A stretch of DNA of 64,000 bases from Spinacia oleracea (lineage: Eukaryota; Streptophyta; Magnoliopsida; Caryophyllales; Amaranthaceae). The stretch spans positions 145,359,861 through 145,423,860 of the forward strand of contig NC_079492.1 of the NCBI RefSeq assembly GCF_020520425.1, in the 5' to 3' direction. The notes under the pieces were generated by a model, which saw only the letters and a list, made by a program, of their open reading frames with translations, was not told where the DNA came from and did no database searches. This document shows positions 47,539-59,006 of this stretch, in pieces (the first letter of the stretch is position 1; each line of letters opens with the position of its first letter). A program made the position numbers and the translations under genes.

Positions 47539-47880
47539 CTGATGAAGAAGCCATCGCCTCAGTAAGAACTTCACTCAAAAAAAATCAACGTGAGGGTTTT
47601 GAAACCCTAATTAATCGACCGATGCCGCCTCCTTCTGGTTAATAAAAAATTACACGAAATTGACATAAGTAAAGCAAAATAGAAACCCTAATTAATCGAA
47701 AACAAAAAATTGGGAAACTTAACTGGTTAGATGATGATGAGGGTTTTGATTTTTGAAGAGATTCAACGTGAAAAGGGCCGACCGATGCCGCCTCCTTCTC
47801 CATCTCCATCTCAACCAATTGATGATTAAAAAACCTCAATAACACAAAGATCAAACGAATAAGAACATAAGTTTTAATCC
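47539..47880 (-). pseudogene. Possible 5' UTR and first exon of a captured gene
   Basis: On the minus strand, UTR-like sequence leads to ATGGCTTCTTCATCAG (MASSS) at 47554-47539, followed at once by a GTATGA donor. Further coding exons were not found between here and the left edge of the insert. The short segment CCGATGCCGCCTCCTTCT occurs twice (near 47620 and 47784), suggesting a local duplication. Product unknown. Confidence 0.3.
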
Positions 47881-48276
47881 CAATTTACCGAATCTTTGAG
47901 AAGAGAATAGAACTGAAAAGTGGCGAGTTATCTCACCCGGATCTCCAAAAGATCAGACGTTGATGGTGATGGCGGTGGCGAAGGCGAGAGGCGGAGGAGA
48001 GAGAGTCTGCGTGTGCGGTGAAAGAAACACAAAATATTTAGGGTTTGGAATGGAGGACGGGGTTTGGTGGAAGAGGATTAGTGGAAGAAGATCGAAGAAG
48101 ATGAAGAGGAAGGAGAGAGAAAACGGGAGGGAGGTTGAGGGACGCCGAAGACCTAGGAGAGAGAAAGAGAGGTATGTGCGAGAGTGAAAGGCTGGGGGGT
48201 TTACTTAGGGGGTAATTTCGTCAATTCGCAGGGGGACACGAAAAGTTATTTTACTATTATGCCCTCAGCTGTTCCT

Positions 48277-48611
48277 TTAGTAGTACTAATAATACTACGC
48301 CACGTATGCATGGTCAGCATCATCTTCCTCATGTGAAAACTAGTTTTTGGGCGGTGGAAGTTGAGGTAGACGTGAAACCGATAGGTAAGCAAGTGGTAAT
48401 CCGGGTTCAAACATCGGGTTTGGATCACCCGGAAGCAAGATTAATGAATGTGCTGAAAGAATTGCGTCTGGAAATTTGCTACGCAACAATATCAAATGTC
48501 AATGAGGTTGTGTTTCAGAATGTTATTGCTACGTTGCCATCTTATCCTGATGAGATAATTAGTACTCAAGAAGGCTTGACTAATGCTATTCGTGAGAGGC
48601 TGCATTATTGA
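48277..48611 (+). pseudogene. Truncated duplicate of the bHLH C-terminus
   Basis: Identical to codons 305-415 of the 42474 gene apart from V328 to F, and read through to the same stop. It has no bHLH domain and no own promoter. If transcribed from an upstream start, it could give a free ACT-like dimerisation domain from the ATG at 48306; this is inference. Its 3' flank continues to 48940, is interrupted by a MULE, then resumes at 50867-50934. Confidence 0.85.
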
Positions 48612-48940
48612 TCGATGACCTTAATTTATTGCTGCTTAATTAATTAGTTATGTAAAGTTGGTGTTTTTTTTTGGCGTGAAATGGTCATAAGAGCAATGCA
48701 AATTGTGTTACAATTGGGGATAAAGGATATGAGCCGGTAAACTATCATACACAGATCCTCAATATTAACCACAAGATTTCAAGTCTTACTAATGAAATAT
48801 CATGATACTACTTTTTTTTCTCTTTAGTGGTATGCTCTTGATCGTGATAAAGTTATGTCTTTGTACGTGTGATTAGTTAATCAATTCATGGTATTATTGG
48901 TATATGTGAAGAAGAGTCAAACTACTTACAAATTAAAAAA

Positions 48941-50866
48941 CGGATTTTTCATGAAATACCCCTCAATTTTCACGAAATTCACCAAATGCCCCTCGACTTT
49001 CAGAAATTCACCAAATGCCCCTCACCTTTAATATAATACCCAAACTACCCTTACTAATGACGCGCCGTTAGTGCTCCGTTAGCCAACTTTCAAATTCACC
49101 AAATACCCCTATTTTAATACTAATTTCACCAAATACCCCTTTGTTGAAAAATATTTCACCAAATACTTATATTTTTAAAGAAAAATTTTGATGCAATTAT
49201 TTATGCCCAAATTTCTCCGCCTATATGGTTTATGCCCAAGTTCTAACTCTTTCTCTCCCAATTACCTATATCATTTTTTTTTTGTCTTGATTGAAAGCTA
49301 GCCAATAATATATAGGGACTAGAGAGTATTAGTGTTTTATATTGATGTACAGAATAACCCAGATCATTCAATTACAAACCAAATACAATAGATCTTAAAA
49401 GAGAGTTTAAGCTACTTTATGATACATCCTCAATAGCACCAATGCAAATCTTACTGCTGGAAGGTTTATGAAACCAATCACTGTAATGTTGGTGTGACTT
49501 CGATTAATGGAATAAAAGCAACAAATTATATATCAAAAAAAGACTGTAAAGACCCATGAGTTAGGATCTTGATCAAAGTAACTAAATTTTTTTGCGGCAA
49601 TTGTTCTCAAGAAATCTGAAAACTCGGTGTTTTCAGTCACCAAACCACATAGTCTCTAACGAGCCTCGAAATCTAAGAAAAATAGATAATAGGTGCTCTT
49701 TGAAGAGAAAACAATCACCAAAACAAGAATCAACTTTCTCTAACAAAAAATAAACTTCTAGTCCAAATTACTAAACAAACAATCACCAGCTGTAGATTCA
49801 ATCCCATTTATCCATAGCTACCTCTGTGCAAGGAACCAAAAGCCAAAAAAAAAAGAAAAAATTTTACAGAGCCCTACTGAAAAGATTGAAAGATCTTAAT
49901 TTACATGAACCTGGTTCAAATGTTGTTCAGATTTGTGAAATAAGAAGTAGAACATTGGGATTCAGCAATTGTAAGATCAGCCACCATCTCGCCATTGTGA
50001 ATAGGTAAGACCGGGAAATGGTGAACGCTAAAGACCCAACAAAGCCGCCGCATCCGCCACCGTCGATAGGTAAGATCGGCCCATACACCGTCTTCCTCAC
50101 TCCTCTTGTCACCGCTAAACCCATTTCCGAGCCTCCAGTCGGGAATCACCAGGAATCATAAATTAATTTCTGAAGAAAATTGGGGGATTAAAGATGGGTT
50201 TTCCAGAAGTTTGATGTTGGGTTTGGGTTTCAAATGTTTGCTTTGAGGAATAATTGAAGATGGGTTTCAGATGGGATTAGTGGATTGCTGGTTCGGGAGT
50301 AAGAATAAGATTTGGAGTTGGGCATTAGTTATTTGGTTATGGAGGTGTGTGGTTCCATCAGAGTCGTTGTTGCAGCACGGGAGATTGAGAAGATAGAGCG
50401 GCTATTTAAATGCGGTGGTGGTGATGGTGGATCTGTGGTGGTTCCGAGATAGAGAATTTGTGAACGTTTTGCTATGATTTACCTACTCCGGCTTTACGAT
50501 GGAGTTCTCCAGTGAAACGGGGGAGATGAGAAGAAATGGGAAGATAGAAGAAAAAAGAAAAAGAAAAATTGGATGCAGTTAAGGTTGATGAATGAGGAAG
50601 AAGGCGGGAGAGAGAGGAGCAGTTGAGGATGCAGTTAAGAGAGGAGCAGTCAGCAGTGGTAGGGAAAGGTTAAGGAAAGGTTAAGGCTCCCAAAAGCAAA
50701 ATAAGGGTAAAATAGTAAAGTCATGCTAATGGAGACTTAACGTCCGTTAAGTGTAAGGGTATTTGGGGTATTAAGTCATTTGTGAGGGGCATTTGGTGAA
50801 TTTCTGAAAGTCGAGGGGCATTTGGTGAATTTCGTGAAAATTAAGGGGTATTTCATGAAAAATCCG
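48941..50866. mobile_element. Mutator-like element (MULE) 1, probably Pack-MULE
   Basis: Ends CGGATTTTTCATGAAATACC and GGTATTTCATGAAAAATCCG with a 9-bp duplication ATTAAAAAA (48932-48940 and 50867-50875). Inverted repeats extend about 150 bp and contain repeated TTCACCAAATGCCCCT units. The empty site is visible in copy 1 of the duplication (near 44060), which confirms the borders. The 1.9-kb interior is GC-richer than its surroundings and holds a gene-like ORF at 50018; no transposase seen. Confidence 0.9.
50018..50161 (+). CDS. 47-aa ORF captured in the MULE
   Basis: Starts MVNAKDPTKPPHPPPSIGKI and continues GPYTVFLTPLVTAKPISEPP to a TAA stop. The proline-rich PPPSIGKIGPYTVFLTP run looks like real coding sequence from a small plant protein, but I cannot name the family with certainty. 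It lies within a transposon, so it is probably a captured exon; whether it is expressed is unknown. Confidence 0.45.
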   Translation: MVNAKDPTKPPHPPPSIGKIGPYTVFLTPLVTAKPISEPPVGNHQES

Positions 50867-51051
50867 ATTAAAAAATCATTATTTCGTTTGAGATCATTTT
50901 TAGAAGATAAGAGTAAAGAAAACCTAACCTAGTTTCTAGAAGATGAGTACTCCGTATTAGCCTAATGTACATGCATTGTTTTGAAAAATTATTTTGCAAT
51001 TTTTGCTAGACCATAATATGTACGATGTATCTCCATTTCCAAGACTGTTCT

Positions 51052-52135
51052 TTAAGTGGTATCAAATATCAAATGTAGAGGGAGTTTGAATTCCTTGAAA
51101 ATGACTCTGCTATTAGGTTAATAATTCGCAATAAACAGAACAGTAATCTAGAACCTATGTTATTGTTAAATACGGGTCTGGGCCACGCCCGTCACCATGA
51201 GAGAGAGTCCACTTAACAAGACCGTAGGAGGTTCCACCTTAAAACCATATGGCAATAAGGGGAGTAGCCCTTTGGCCTTATTAAGTGTTTAACTCTCTTG
51301 TCTTTTATCAATGTGGGACTCTCACACGTGATATTTCATGGGTCAGATCTTAACAGTTATTCAGTTTAATGTTACTCCCCCCGTTCCTATTTATGTATCC
51401 ACTTTGGACATTTACGCGGTTTTTAATAAAACTAAATTGTGTGTAAGAGGTAATGATTGTGAGTGTTTTTTTAGGGAAATGCAAAAGTAGATAATTGTTT
51501 GATGTTTAAAGTACAAATAAAAAGGGATGTGGGATTGAAAAGTGGGAAAAGTGTAGAATGTGTAAGAAAAAATAATAATGATTTATAGAAATGTGGGAAA
51601 AGTGTGTGGAAAAGTGGGAAAAATGTATAGAAAAGTGGGAAAGGTGTATGTCCAAAAATGAAAAGTGAACACTTATAAGGGAATTGAACGTTATTTATGA
51701 AAACTGAAAATTTAAATAGAAATGGAGGGAGTAGTTGTCAAATTTCGTGTTCTAAGAATTTCCATATTTGTAGATGAATTTAGTGGTATCAAATGTACAT
51801 GAGGTTTGAAAGTGACTCTGCTCTTGGTTAGTAATTCATAATAAAACACAATAGTAATCTAGCTAGTAGCTTAGCTGGAATTTACGTCAATTAGTTTAAT
51901 GTTAGTTTGTCATTTGTCAAATTAAGTGGTATCAAATGTACAAGGGGTTTGAAAGTGATCGACTATGCTCTTGGTTAATAATTCGCAATAAACATAATTG
52001 TAATCTAGCTAGAATATACTTCAATTAGTTTAAAATTAATTTGTCATTTGTCAAATTAAATGGTATCAATGTACAGGGGTTTGAAAGTGATCGACTAGGC
52101 TCTATTGGTTAATATTTCTCAATAAACACAATAGT
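51052..52135. repeat. Tandem array of about 125-bp units
   Basis: GTGGTATCAAATGTACA, GGTTTGAAAGTGA, TTGGTTAATAATTC and AATTAGTTTAATGTTAGTTT recur in order, starting near 51058, 51785, 51925 and 52060. The first unit is split by about 600 bp including a Stowaway MITE. A partial unit resumes at about 52853 after the next block. Confidence 0.75.
51375..51731. mobile_element. Stowaway-like MITE in the 125-bp array
   Basis: Ends CTCCCCCCGTTCCTATTTAT and AAATAGAAATGGAGGGAG between TA dinucleotides. 357 bp. The preceding 51165-51370 (GGGCCACGCCCGTCACCATG, then a GTGGGACTCTCACACG motif) was not assigned. Confidence 0.8.
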
Positions 52136-52852
52136 TTAGAATCCCAAATTCTTGTATGAGACTGTCCTCACCATCAACTGATTAGTTCACACTTGCGAAT
52201 TTAGGTATGTTACTTTTATAGTTTAGACACGTTACTTTTTTTTATAATTTTAGAGGAGGTTTTTTTTTTTAGTTTAGGTATATTACTTCTATAGTTTATA
52301 CATGTTACTTTTTTTATACGGAGTAGTTTTGGGGGATATACCTTCTTAGTTTAGGTATGTTACTTCCATAGTTTATACAGGTTATTTTTTTTATACGGAG
52401 TAGTTTTAGGGGAGATACCTTCTTAGTTTAGGTATGTTACTTCTATAGTTTAGACATGTTACTTTTTTTTTTAATAATTTTAGAGGAGGTATTTTTTTTA
52501 GTTTAGGTATGTTACTTCTATAGTTTAGACATGTTACTTTTTTTATAATTTTAGATGAGGTACTTTTTTAGTTTAGGTATGTTATTTCTATAGTTTAGAC
52601 ATGTTATTTTTTTTATACGGAACAGTTTTAGGGGAGGTACATTTTTAGTTTAGGTATGTTACTTCTATAGTTTAGACATGTTACTTTTTTTTATATATAC
52701 TTTTAGAGGAGGTACGTTTTTAGTTTAGGTATGTTACTTCTATAGTTTAGATCTGTTACTTTTTTTTATAGTTTTAGAAGAGGTACGCTATTGGTTTCGC
52801 GCTCGTCACACCATCAAGTTGATGGTGTGACTGGTCTCACAGGAGACGTGCT
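52136..52852. repeat. Array of about 80-bp units with terminal palindrome
   Basis: AGTTTAGGTATGTTACTTCT plus ATAGTTTAGACATGTTACTT and an ATTTTAGAGGAGGTAC block repeat about eight times (52200-52790). The block is bounded by GTATGAGACTGTCC on the left and GGTCTCACAGGAGAC on the right, with a 27-bp palindrome GTCACACCATCAA-G-TTGATGGTGTGAC at 52805-52831. It interrupts a unit of the 125-bp array, so it behaves as one inserted element. Confidence 0.7.
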
Positions 52853-55283
52853 GATCTAGAATATATACGTTAATTAGTTTAATGCTAGTTTGTCATTTGT
52901 TAAGTTCCGTGTTCATTTATGCCATCTCTAAGTAACCCAAAAGAATATATGTATTTAGTTAAACGACAAAAATAAAAAGCGGTAATAGGAAATATTCCCT
53001 AAGTTTTGACGTGTTGACAAAGACAACAAGAACACTCTCGTTTCAATGAACACATGCACAAAGAAGTCCATATTACAGAAATCAACTTAGCCAATCAATC
53101 AACGCCGTCGTCAAATTATTGTGGAGAGCAAGCCAACTACAGGTGAGCAAAACTTGTCCGGAAAACAAAAAAATCCGAAACCCGAACGGTATCCGATCTG
53201 AAAAGTGGATACTCGAATCGATATGGGTATCCGATCCGATATGGTTATCGCCTTATCGGTTCGGGTTAACGATCTGAAATTTAGTTATTGGATATGGTTA
53301 TGGATATCGTTTTATAAATAATGGGTACCCGATAATGATCTGATAAGCTCTTTTTTCAAGTTTTTCTCAATTTATATTTTTTCCAAAAAACTCAAAATCT
53401 CAAATGTCAATAATCAATGTACTCCGTATAATTTTAGTAAATTACTAGTATAATTCCCGTGCGATGCACGGTTTATAAACCTAATATTAAATTTGCATGA
53501 AATCTAAATTGCAGTTGCAGACAATCTATAATAAAAAAAACAGAGCTTATAAATATTTTCCCATTTAAAAATTAATGATGAATAAAATATAATAAAATAT
53601 GTTGTTGCCCTATTCGTATAATGTCTTATTTATTTAAAATAAAATTTAAAAATAAGGGTACAAAGATATGTTTGTTTTCGTCCCCTCTCATCACCCATGT
53701 CAAATAAAAAATTATTCTCATTCTCCCTATACTTCGATAGTCATACTCCTCTAACACTCCCACCGTCCATCTATTTTATTCGACTATAAATGACTTTGAA
53801 GCGGGTGAAGCCTCCACAACCGTATCAGGGTAATTTTTTTATCCCCTCCACCAACTGTAGGTATTGTACGAAATCCAATCTCATTCCTGCTCGTATTAAT
53901 TATGAGATACGAAATAAAATTCATCCTTATTAACTACCTCATTATCCGATCACTTAACACATACCCCCACCATTTATTTTATTCAGATATAGATGACTTT
54001 GAGGCGGGGAGGGGCCTCCACACTCGTAACCACCTAAGATCTTATCCCCCTCCTTGCCACCCACGATAGGAACAATATTACCAACCGGGCCACCCCACCC
54101 AATCCCTTTCCTGAAGGGTAAACAATAAAATTCATCCCCGTTCAATCACCCTCCTGTGTATCTACACCAGCCTCAAACCCACCCCTAAAATCAACATTTT
54201 TTGTTTAGGTAAGAGAACTTTGAATTTTAAAACTCTATTCTAGAGACTTCTACAATTTGGTTGTCTGGTTAGACTGTTAGAGTAATCGAGTAAATAAACA
54301 AAACATTATAATATGTAGGTTAGTATTTTTTTTAAAAGATTCACAATAAATTAGTTGAAGGAGAAGAGAAGCGGGCGGGGCTAATAAAAATTCATGCATC
54401 CTCTTCCCGTCACTCGCGGCGAGTACAACTTTTTAACCCCGTCACCCACCAAATTTCCTCCACCCTTCCCACCAAGTGCGGATGCGCGGGCTTATCTCCC
54501 AAAAAAAAACTTGCCCCATTGACAATCTTTCGTCCCTATATTCGTTAAATAAGTCACTTTGTCTTTCATCTATCTTTTGAATATATTGACATAAGTTTAT
54601 TATTAAAATTATTTTTATTCGCTATAATATTGATGAAAATATCTGACATACATAATTAGAATTGGGTGAGGGTGAGGGTTCTCAATCCAATAATTCAAAC
54701 TCGCCCCATCACCAAGGTGGCCTGGTACATGTTATCCTCATATCTGTTCACTAACGCTAAATCTCCATTTATTAGTCAATATTAGTCAATAATTTATCTT
54801 TATTTTCTTCGTTAGAAAAAATTAAGTCCGGACTCGCCCATATCAAGTGCATGTGATGCATAGTTTATATATCAAAATGTTAACTTTACACGAAATTTTA
54901 TATATAAGTGATATTACAATCCTTTACATTAACATAGAAAACTTATTGTTGTCGTTGCAAACATATTAATATTAATTTTGTTATTAATTTAAGATACTAC
55001 TACGTACCATATAAACCCTTAATTATAAAATATAACCATTATAAAGTCTATGTTGACTTATGGAGTTAGTAATTTCAAAATCATATTTGCCCCTTTACCC
55101 CAAGTATGATATAACATGATATATTATTAGTAGATCAAATATGTTACATTATAATGCTCACTCACTTTATTCGACCAAATATTCATTAAAAAATGTCATA
55201 CTCCACCCTCTTAACTCAATTGACCAATTTAAAAATTTATCTTATTCATCAACTTTAAATTGAACTTAATATAATAAAATAAA

Positions 55284-57064
55284 CGGATTTTTCATGAAAT
55301 ACCCCCGAATTATGGCGTAATTCACCAAATGCCCCTCGACTTTCAGAAATTCACCAAATGCCCCTCACAAATGACTTAATACCCAAAATACCCTTACTAA
55401 TGACGCGCCGTTAGTCCTCCGTTAGCCTAATTTTTAAATTCACCAAATACCCCTATTTTATTACTTATTTCATATAATACCCCTATTCTGAAACTTAATT
55501 CACCAAATACACATAACTTAAAATTACCCATTTTGATGCTCAGCGGCTAGTTTTTATGTTTGAAAATTAGCCGTTGCTTATTGTTTGCTTATAAAAACCC
55601 CTTTTCTGACTATTTATTGTAGTTTTTCTATTGTTTTGTTAATTTCATATCATTTTTGTCATGAGTTTTCTTTCAAAATCATCATCCACACCCATGAATC
55701 CACATATGTAAGAGTCCCAAACAATTTCTAATATTATGGGAGGAAATTTCCATCTGATGCTCCGATACAACACTCAGTAAGTTTCAATTATGATCCAATA
55801 AGTTCAGGCCTCATCCAGTAAAGACAATGCACTTTAGCTGAGCAAAAGGCCAAAAAACCCCATTTTCAAAGGGATCTTATGTAAGTGAAGCTGAAGTAAT
55901 CAATCTAAAGCTAACACCTTAATTTTCTTATTGTCCGAATGGTAAAGAAACTAAGAAATCAAGTTCAATAACACATACATTTTTATCACAACCTCGATTT
56001 CAACTTGGATTCATGATGTGAAAATCTTGAGTTTGGAGGCAAATCTTTGTGCCAAGATTCATGTTTTTTCACTGGTTCATGAGCTTTGGAACATACCTTA
56101 GTTTCATTTTTTTTTTCTTGTTCCCTCAAATCCAAAAATAGACATTTGTCCATAAATCTGACCATGTCAATAGGACCTAGCTCAAAAGAAAAGTGGGAAA
56201 ACCTTTATGCCTCGACTGTAAGGTTGAGAGAAAGTTAGGAGATTGAAGAAAGATGTTTGGAGGCAGTAGAGACAGGAGACAAAAGGGAGTTAACGTTAAA
56301 TATGTGGCATGGAAGCAATAGAAGCCGAGGTAGCTGGAACATATGCGTTAGAATAAAATTAATAAGAGCTTTATTTTTAATCTGTTTGCATATGTTAAAG
56401 ATATTTCCCATATTGAAAAAGGAATACCTTCCGATTGCGTGGTAAATATAATTAATTGGTCACATAAAGAATAAGGTACAAAAGAAGTAGCTATTTTCTT
56501 GAAGAGTTGCGACGTTTTGAGGTGTTTTTAGGAGTGTTTTCTGTTTTAGTGTTGTACCGGAGCTTCAGATTGAGTGTTGTATCAGATATTCGGATGTCAA
56601 ATTTTCTCCCATGATAACAAAATTTATTTGGGACTCTTACATATGTGGACTCATTGGGTGTGGATGATGATTTTGAAAGAAAACTCATGACAAAAATGAT
56701 ATGAAATTAACAAATAATAGGAAAACTACAATAAACCGTCAGAAAAAGAGTATTTATAAGCAAACAATAAGCAACGGCTAATTTTCAAACACAAAAACTA
56801 GTCGTTGAGCATCAAAATGAGTAATTTTAAGTTATTGGTATTTGGTGAATTAAGTTTCTGAATAAGGGTATTTGGTGAAATAAGTATTAAAATAGGGGTA
56901 TTTGGTGAATTTGAAAATTAGGTTAACGGAGGACTAACGGCGCATTATTAGTAAGGGTATTTTGGGTATTAAGTCATTTGTGAGGGGCATTTGGTGAATT
57001 TCTGAAAGTCGAGGGGCATTTGGTGAATTACGCCAAAATTCGGGGGTATTTCATGAAAAATCCG
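55284..57064. mobile_element. MULE 2 with inverted repeats of about 500 bp
   Basis: Ends CGGATTTTTCATGAAATACC and GGTATTTCATGAAAAATCCG with a perfect 9-bp duplication TAAAATAAA. The arms pair through the TTCACCAAATGCCCCT units, AACGGCTAATTTTC, ATCATCATCCACACCC-like and CAACACTCAGT landmarks as far as about 55790 and 56550. The 0.75-kb centre encodes nothing recognisable. Same family as 48941-50866, with longer arms. Confidence 0.9.
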
Positions 57065-57157
57065 TAAAATAAAAAATTAGAATTTTACTAAGTTATATGT
57101 ATGTGTATTCTCACCTATCTTATCTTGTTATATCACAAATTAATGTTTTCGTAATAT

Positions 57158-57568
57158 CTAGTTTTGCATGTACAATTGCATGGATATAATATGAAGCAGA
57201 TCAGTTGCGTTGACATATAATCTGTATGTCATAGTAATACCATTTCATGTTTACTAATTTACTAATACATAAATTATAAAAGATATTTTTTAGTTTAGCA
57301 ACAATATCTTTTAAAAATATACTTTGTAATGAAGTATATCCTCCGTATAATTGATTTGTTTAATTAGGAAGGGGAAAAGAGCCGGGAAATATTTTTAATA
57401 TGTTTATTATCAACATAATATTTAAGATTTATAATGAAAATCAATAATATTTTTTCCTTAATTTAAGTATTTTAATTATTTTTGTTTAATAAAGAGAGGC
57501 GAATCAATGAGTGACATTTGTCATCACTACATTGATTTCCTCTCTTTCAGTATAATATATAGATATAG
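57158..57568 (-). mobile_element. Probable small Helitron nested in the larger one
   Basis: The minus strand starts TCTATATCTATATATTATAC, then GAAAGAGAGG with a paired inverted segment, like the 5' end at 58600. A CTAG at 57158 preceded on that strand by a weak GCAT/ATGC hairpin could be its 3' end. The 3' border is uncertain; a third 5'-end-like foldback lies at 57880-57960. Confidence 0.45.
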
Positions 57569-59006
57569 ATTATGTGAAAAGTTAACATGTCTGGAGTATT
57601 ACTGTATGAGTTTTAAACTTTCTATCATGTTATGATTTCTAATTTTGTAATCTACGGAGTATTGCATTTTTATTATCTTTTATAGCTTTGTTAGAGTTTC
57701 TAATTATGTTAAAATTAAATATCAACATATATGACTTAAATATTCTTTGACATATTTGGTCGAAATTTAGTTTAATGAATTCTAATTATGTAAGTTAGTC
57801 TCTTATGAAAGAGCTTACATGGCCACAATAAATATAATTTTAAGAACAATTATAAATTACCCTAGTAAAAAATGTGATGTATTAATTATTTATATTAAAA
57901 GAGAGGGAAATCAAAGAGTGGAAGTTGTCAGCTCCACATTAATTCTCTCTATTAAGCTATGTTCTATTCGATTTATTTGGTTTAAACTTATGTTATCTGA
58001 ATTTATCTGAACTTATCCGAATTTAACCGAACTTATCTTAACTTATCTAAGCTTATTTTATCCGGGAAATAACTTATTTTTGTGTGAAAAAAATGTCTGG
58101 AAAAAACTTAATTTTCTTAACTTATATTATCTAAATTAAACCTAACTGAATCTTTCTAAACTTATTTTGTCTGAAATAAGTCAAACAACACAAAACCTTA
58201 ATATAATCAAATATCTTCCAAATAATTTAGCCACAGCATGATTGTTTGCAAATTGCAAAAGTAATTTTGTGGACAAACAAATACTACGTAACTTCCAAAT
58301 AATATATTCCAAATATTTGGAAGATAATAACTGAGCAACTTTCCATATTAGTTATTCATATAATATCTTCAAAATGATACATGTTTTGTAAATAGTAATA
58401 TCATCGCACATTATGGGAAATATACAGTAATATAGATTGTGCGATTTTTCCATATTCATTATTGTTACAATAAATAAAGTAAGTTAAATATGAAAAAAAT
58501 GTTATCTTATTAATTAATTTATATTAAAAGAGAGGACCAATCATGTGGTGACATTTGTCATCACCACATTGAGTTCCTCTCTTTTAGTATAGTATATAGA
58601 TAATTTTATTAGTAATGTAGTCAACATATGTGCTAATATTGGTATTTAGTGTTGAATAATATTACAATAATCTAGTTATAAAGTCTATTATTTCTAATTG
58701 GATATCATAACGGGTACCCGATATCCGATCTGAAAATTAGGGTACCCGAACTTAACGATTCGGTTCATGGATATCAATTTTTGCATTATTGATTATCGAT
58801 TACCCGATCCAATAATGTTATTGGTTCGGGTATCCGACCCATGCTCACCCCTAACTACATGCCTACAGTAGCCATGTTTTAGTATTTAATGATGGTTAGT
58901 AGCCATGTTTTAGTATTTGATGATGGTTATCCGATAAGCAGCACTACAACGCGCTGCAAATCCGAAACGCCTGCAGGCTGCAGGAGAGGTGGTAGATCGA
59001 AGTCGA

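Larger units (their letters stand above)
44135..48276 (-). mobile_element. Helitron-bounded insert carrying gene fragments
   Basis: The left border, read on the minus strand, is a Helitron 3' end: hairpin GCACGCATCGCGTGC followed by about nine bases and CTAG, joined to an A. The right border at 48276 has no 5' Helitron signature and joins the second copy of the bHLH segment. The 4.1-kb interior holds a tubulin-like fragment (45003-45075) and a first-exon-like piece (47539-47554 and upstream) on the minus strand, and no Rep/helicase. It reads as a non-autonomous, gene-capturing Helitron that has lost its 5' end. Confidence 0.6.
53445..58600 (-). mobile_element. Helitron with nested MULE
   Basis: The minus strand starts TCTATATACTATACTAAAAG, followed by AGAGGAACTCAATGTGG with an inverted partner, and ends with hairpin CCGTGCATCGCACGG and CTAG, between A (53444) and T (58601). 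No Rep/helicase was recognised. The 53.7-54.5 kb region has short C-rich duplicated passages (TATTTTATTC, GACTTTGA-GCGGG) but no clear gene. Confidence 0.75.
53142..58851. mobile_element. hAT-type MITE expanded by nested insertions
   Basis: Ends GGTGAGCAAAAC and CATGCTCACCCC, with flanks CAACTACA and TAACTACA (8 bp, one mismatch). Subtermini on both sides share TATCCGATC and GGTTCGGGT motifs facing each other. Net length about 550 bp; the rest is the Helitron at 53445-58600 and its passengers. It is inserted in the bHLH pseudogene. Confidence 0.7.

Noticed and set aside
47960-48187. Arg/Glu/Gly-rich 75-codon ORF
   Set aside because: Purine-rich UTR-like sequence antisense to the probable captured 5' UTR; no domain or homolog recognised.
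44135-50934. Helitron extending through the second bHLH copy, with TCTTCTAGAA as its 5' end
   Set aside because: That end is host flank also present at 44120-44134; the duplication-plus-insert reading needs fewer assumptions.
53700-54500. C-rich stretch as a gene in the Helitron
   Set aside because: Only a 63-codon antisense ORF without recognisable motif; repeated passages suggest local duplication rather than coding.
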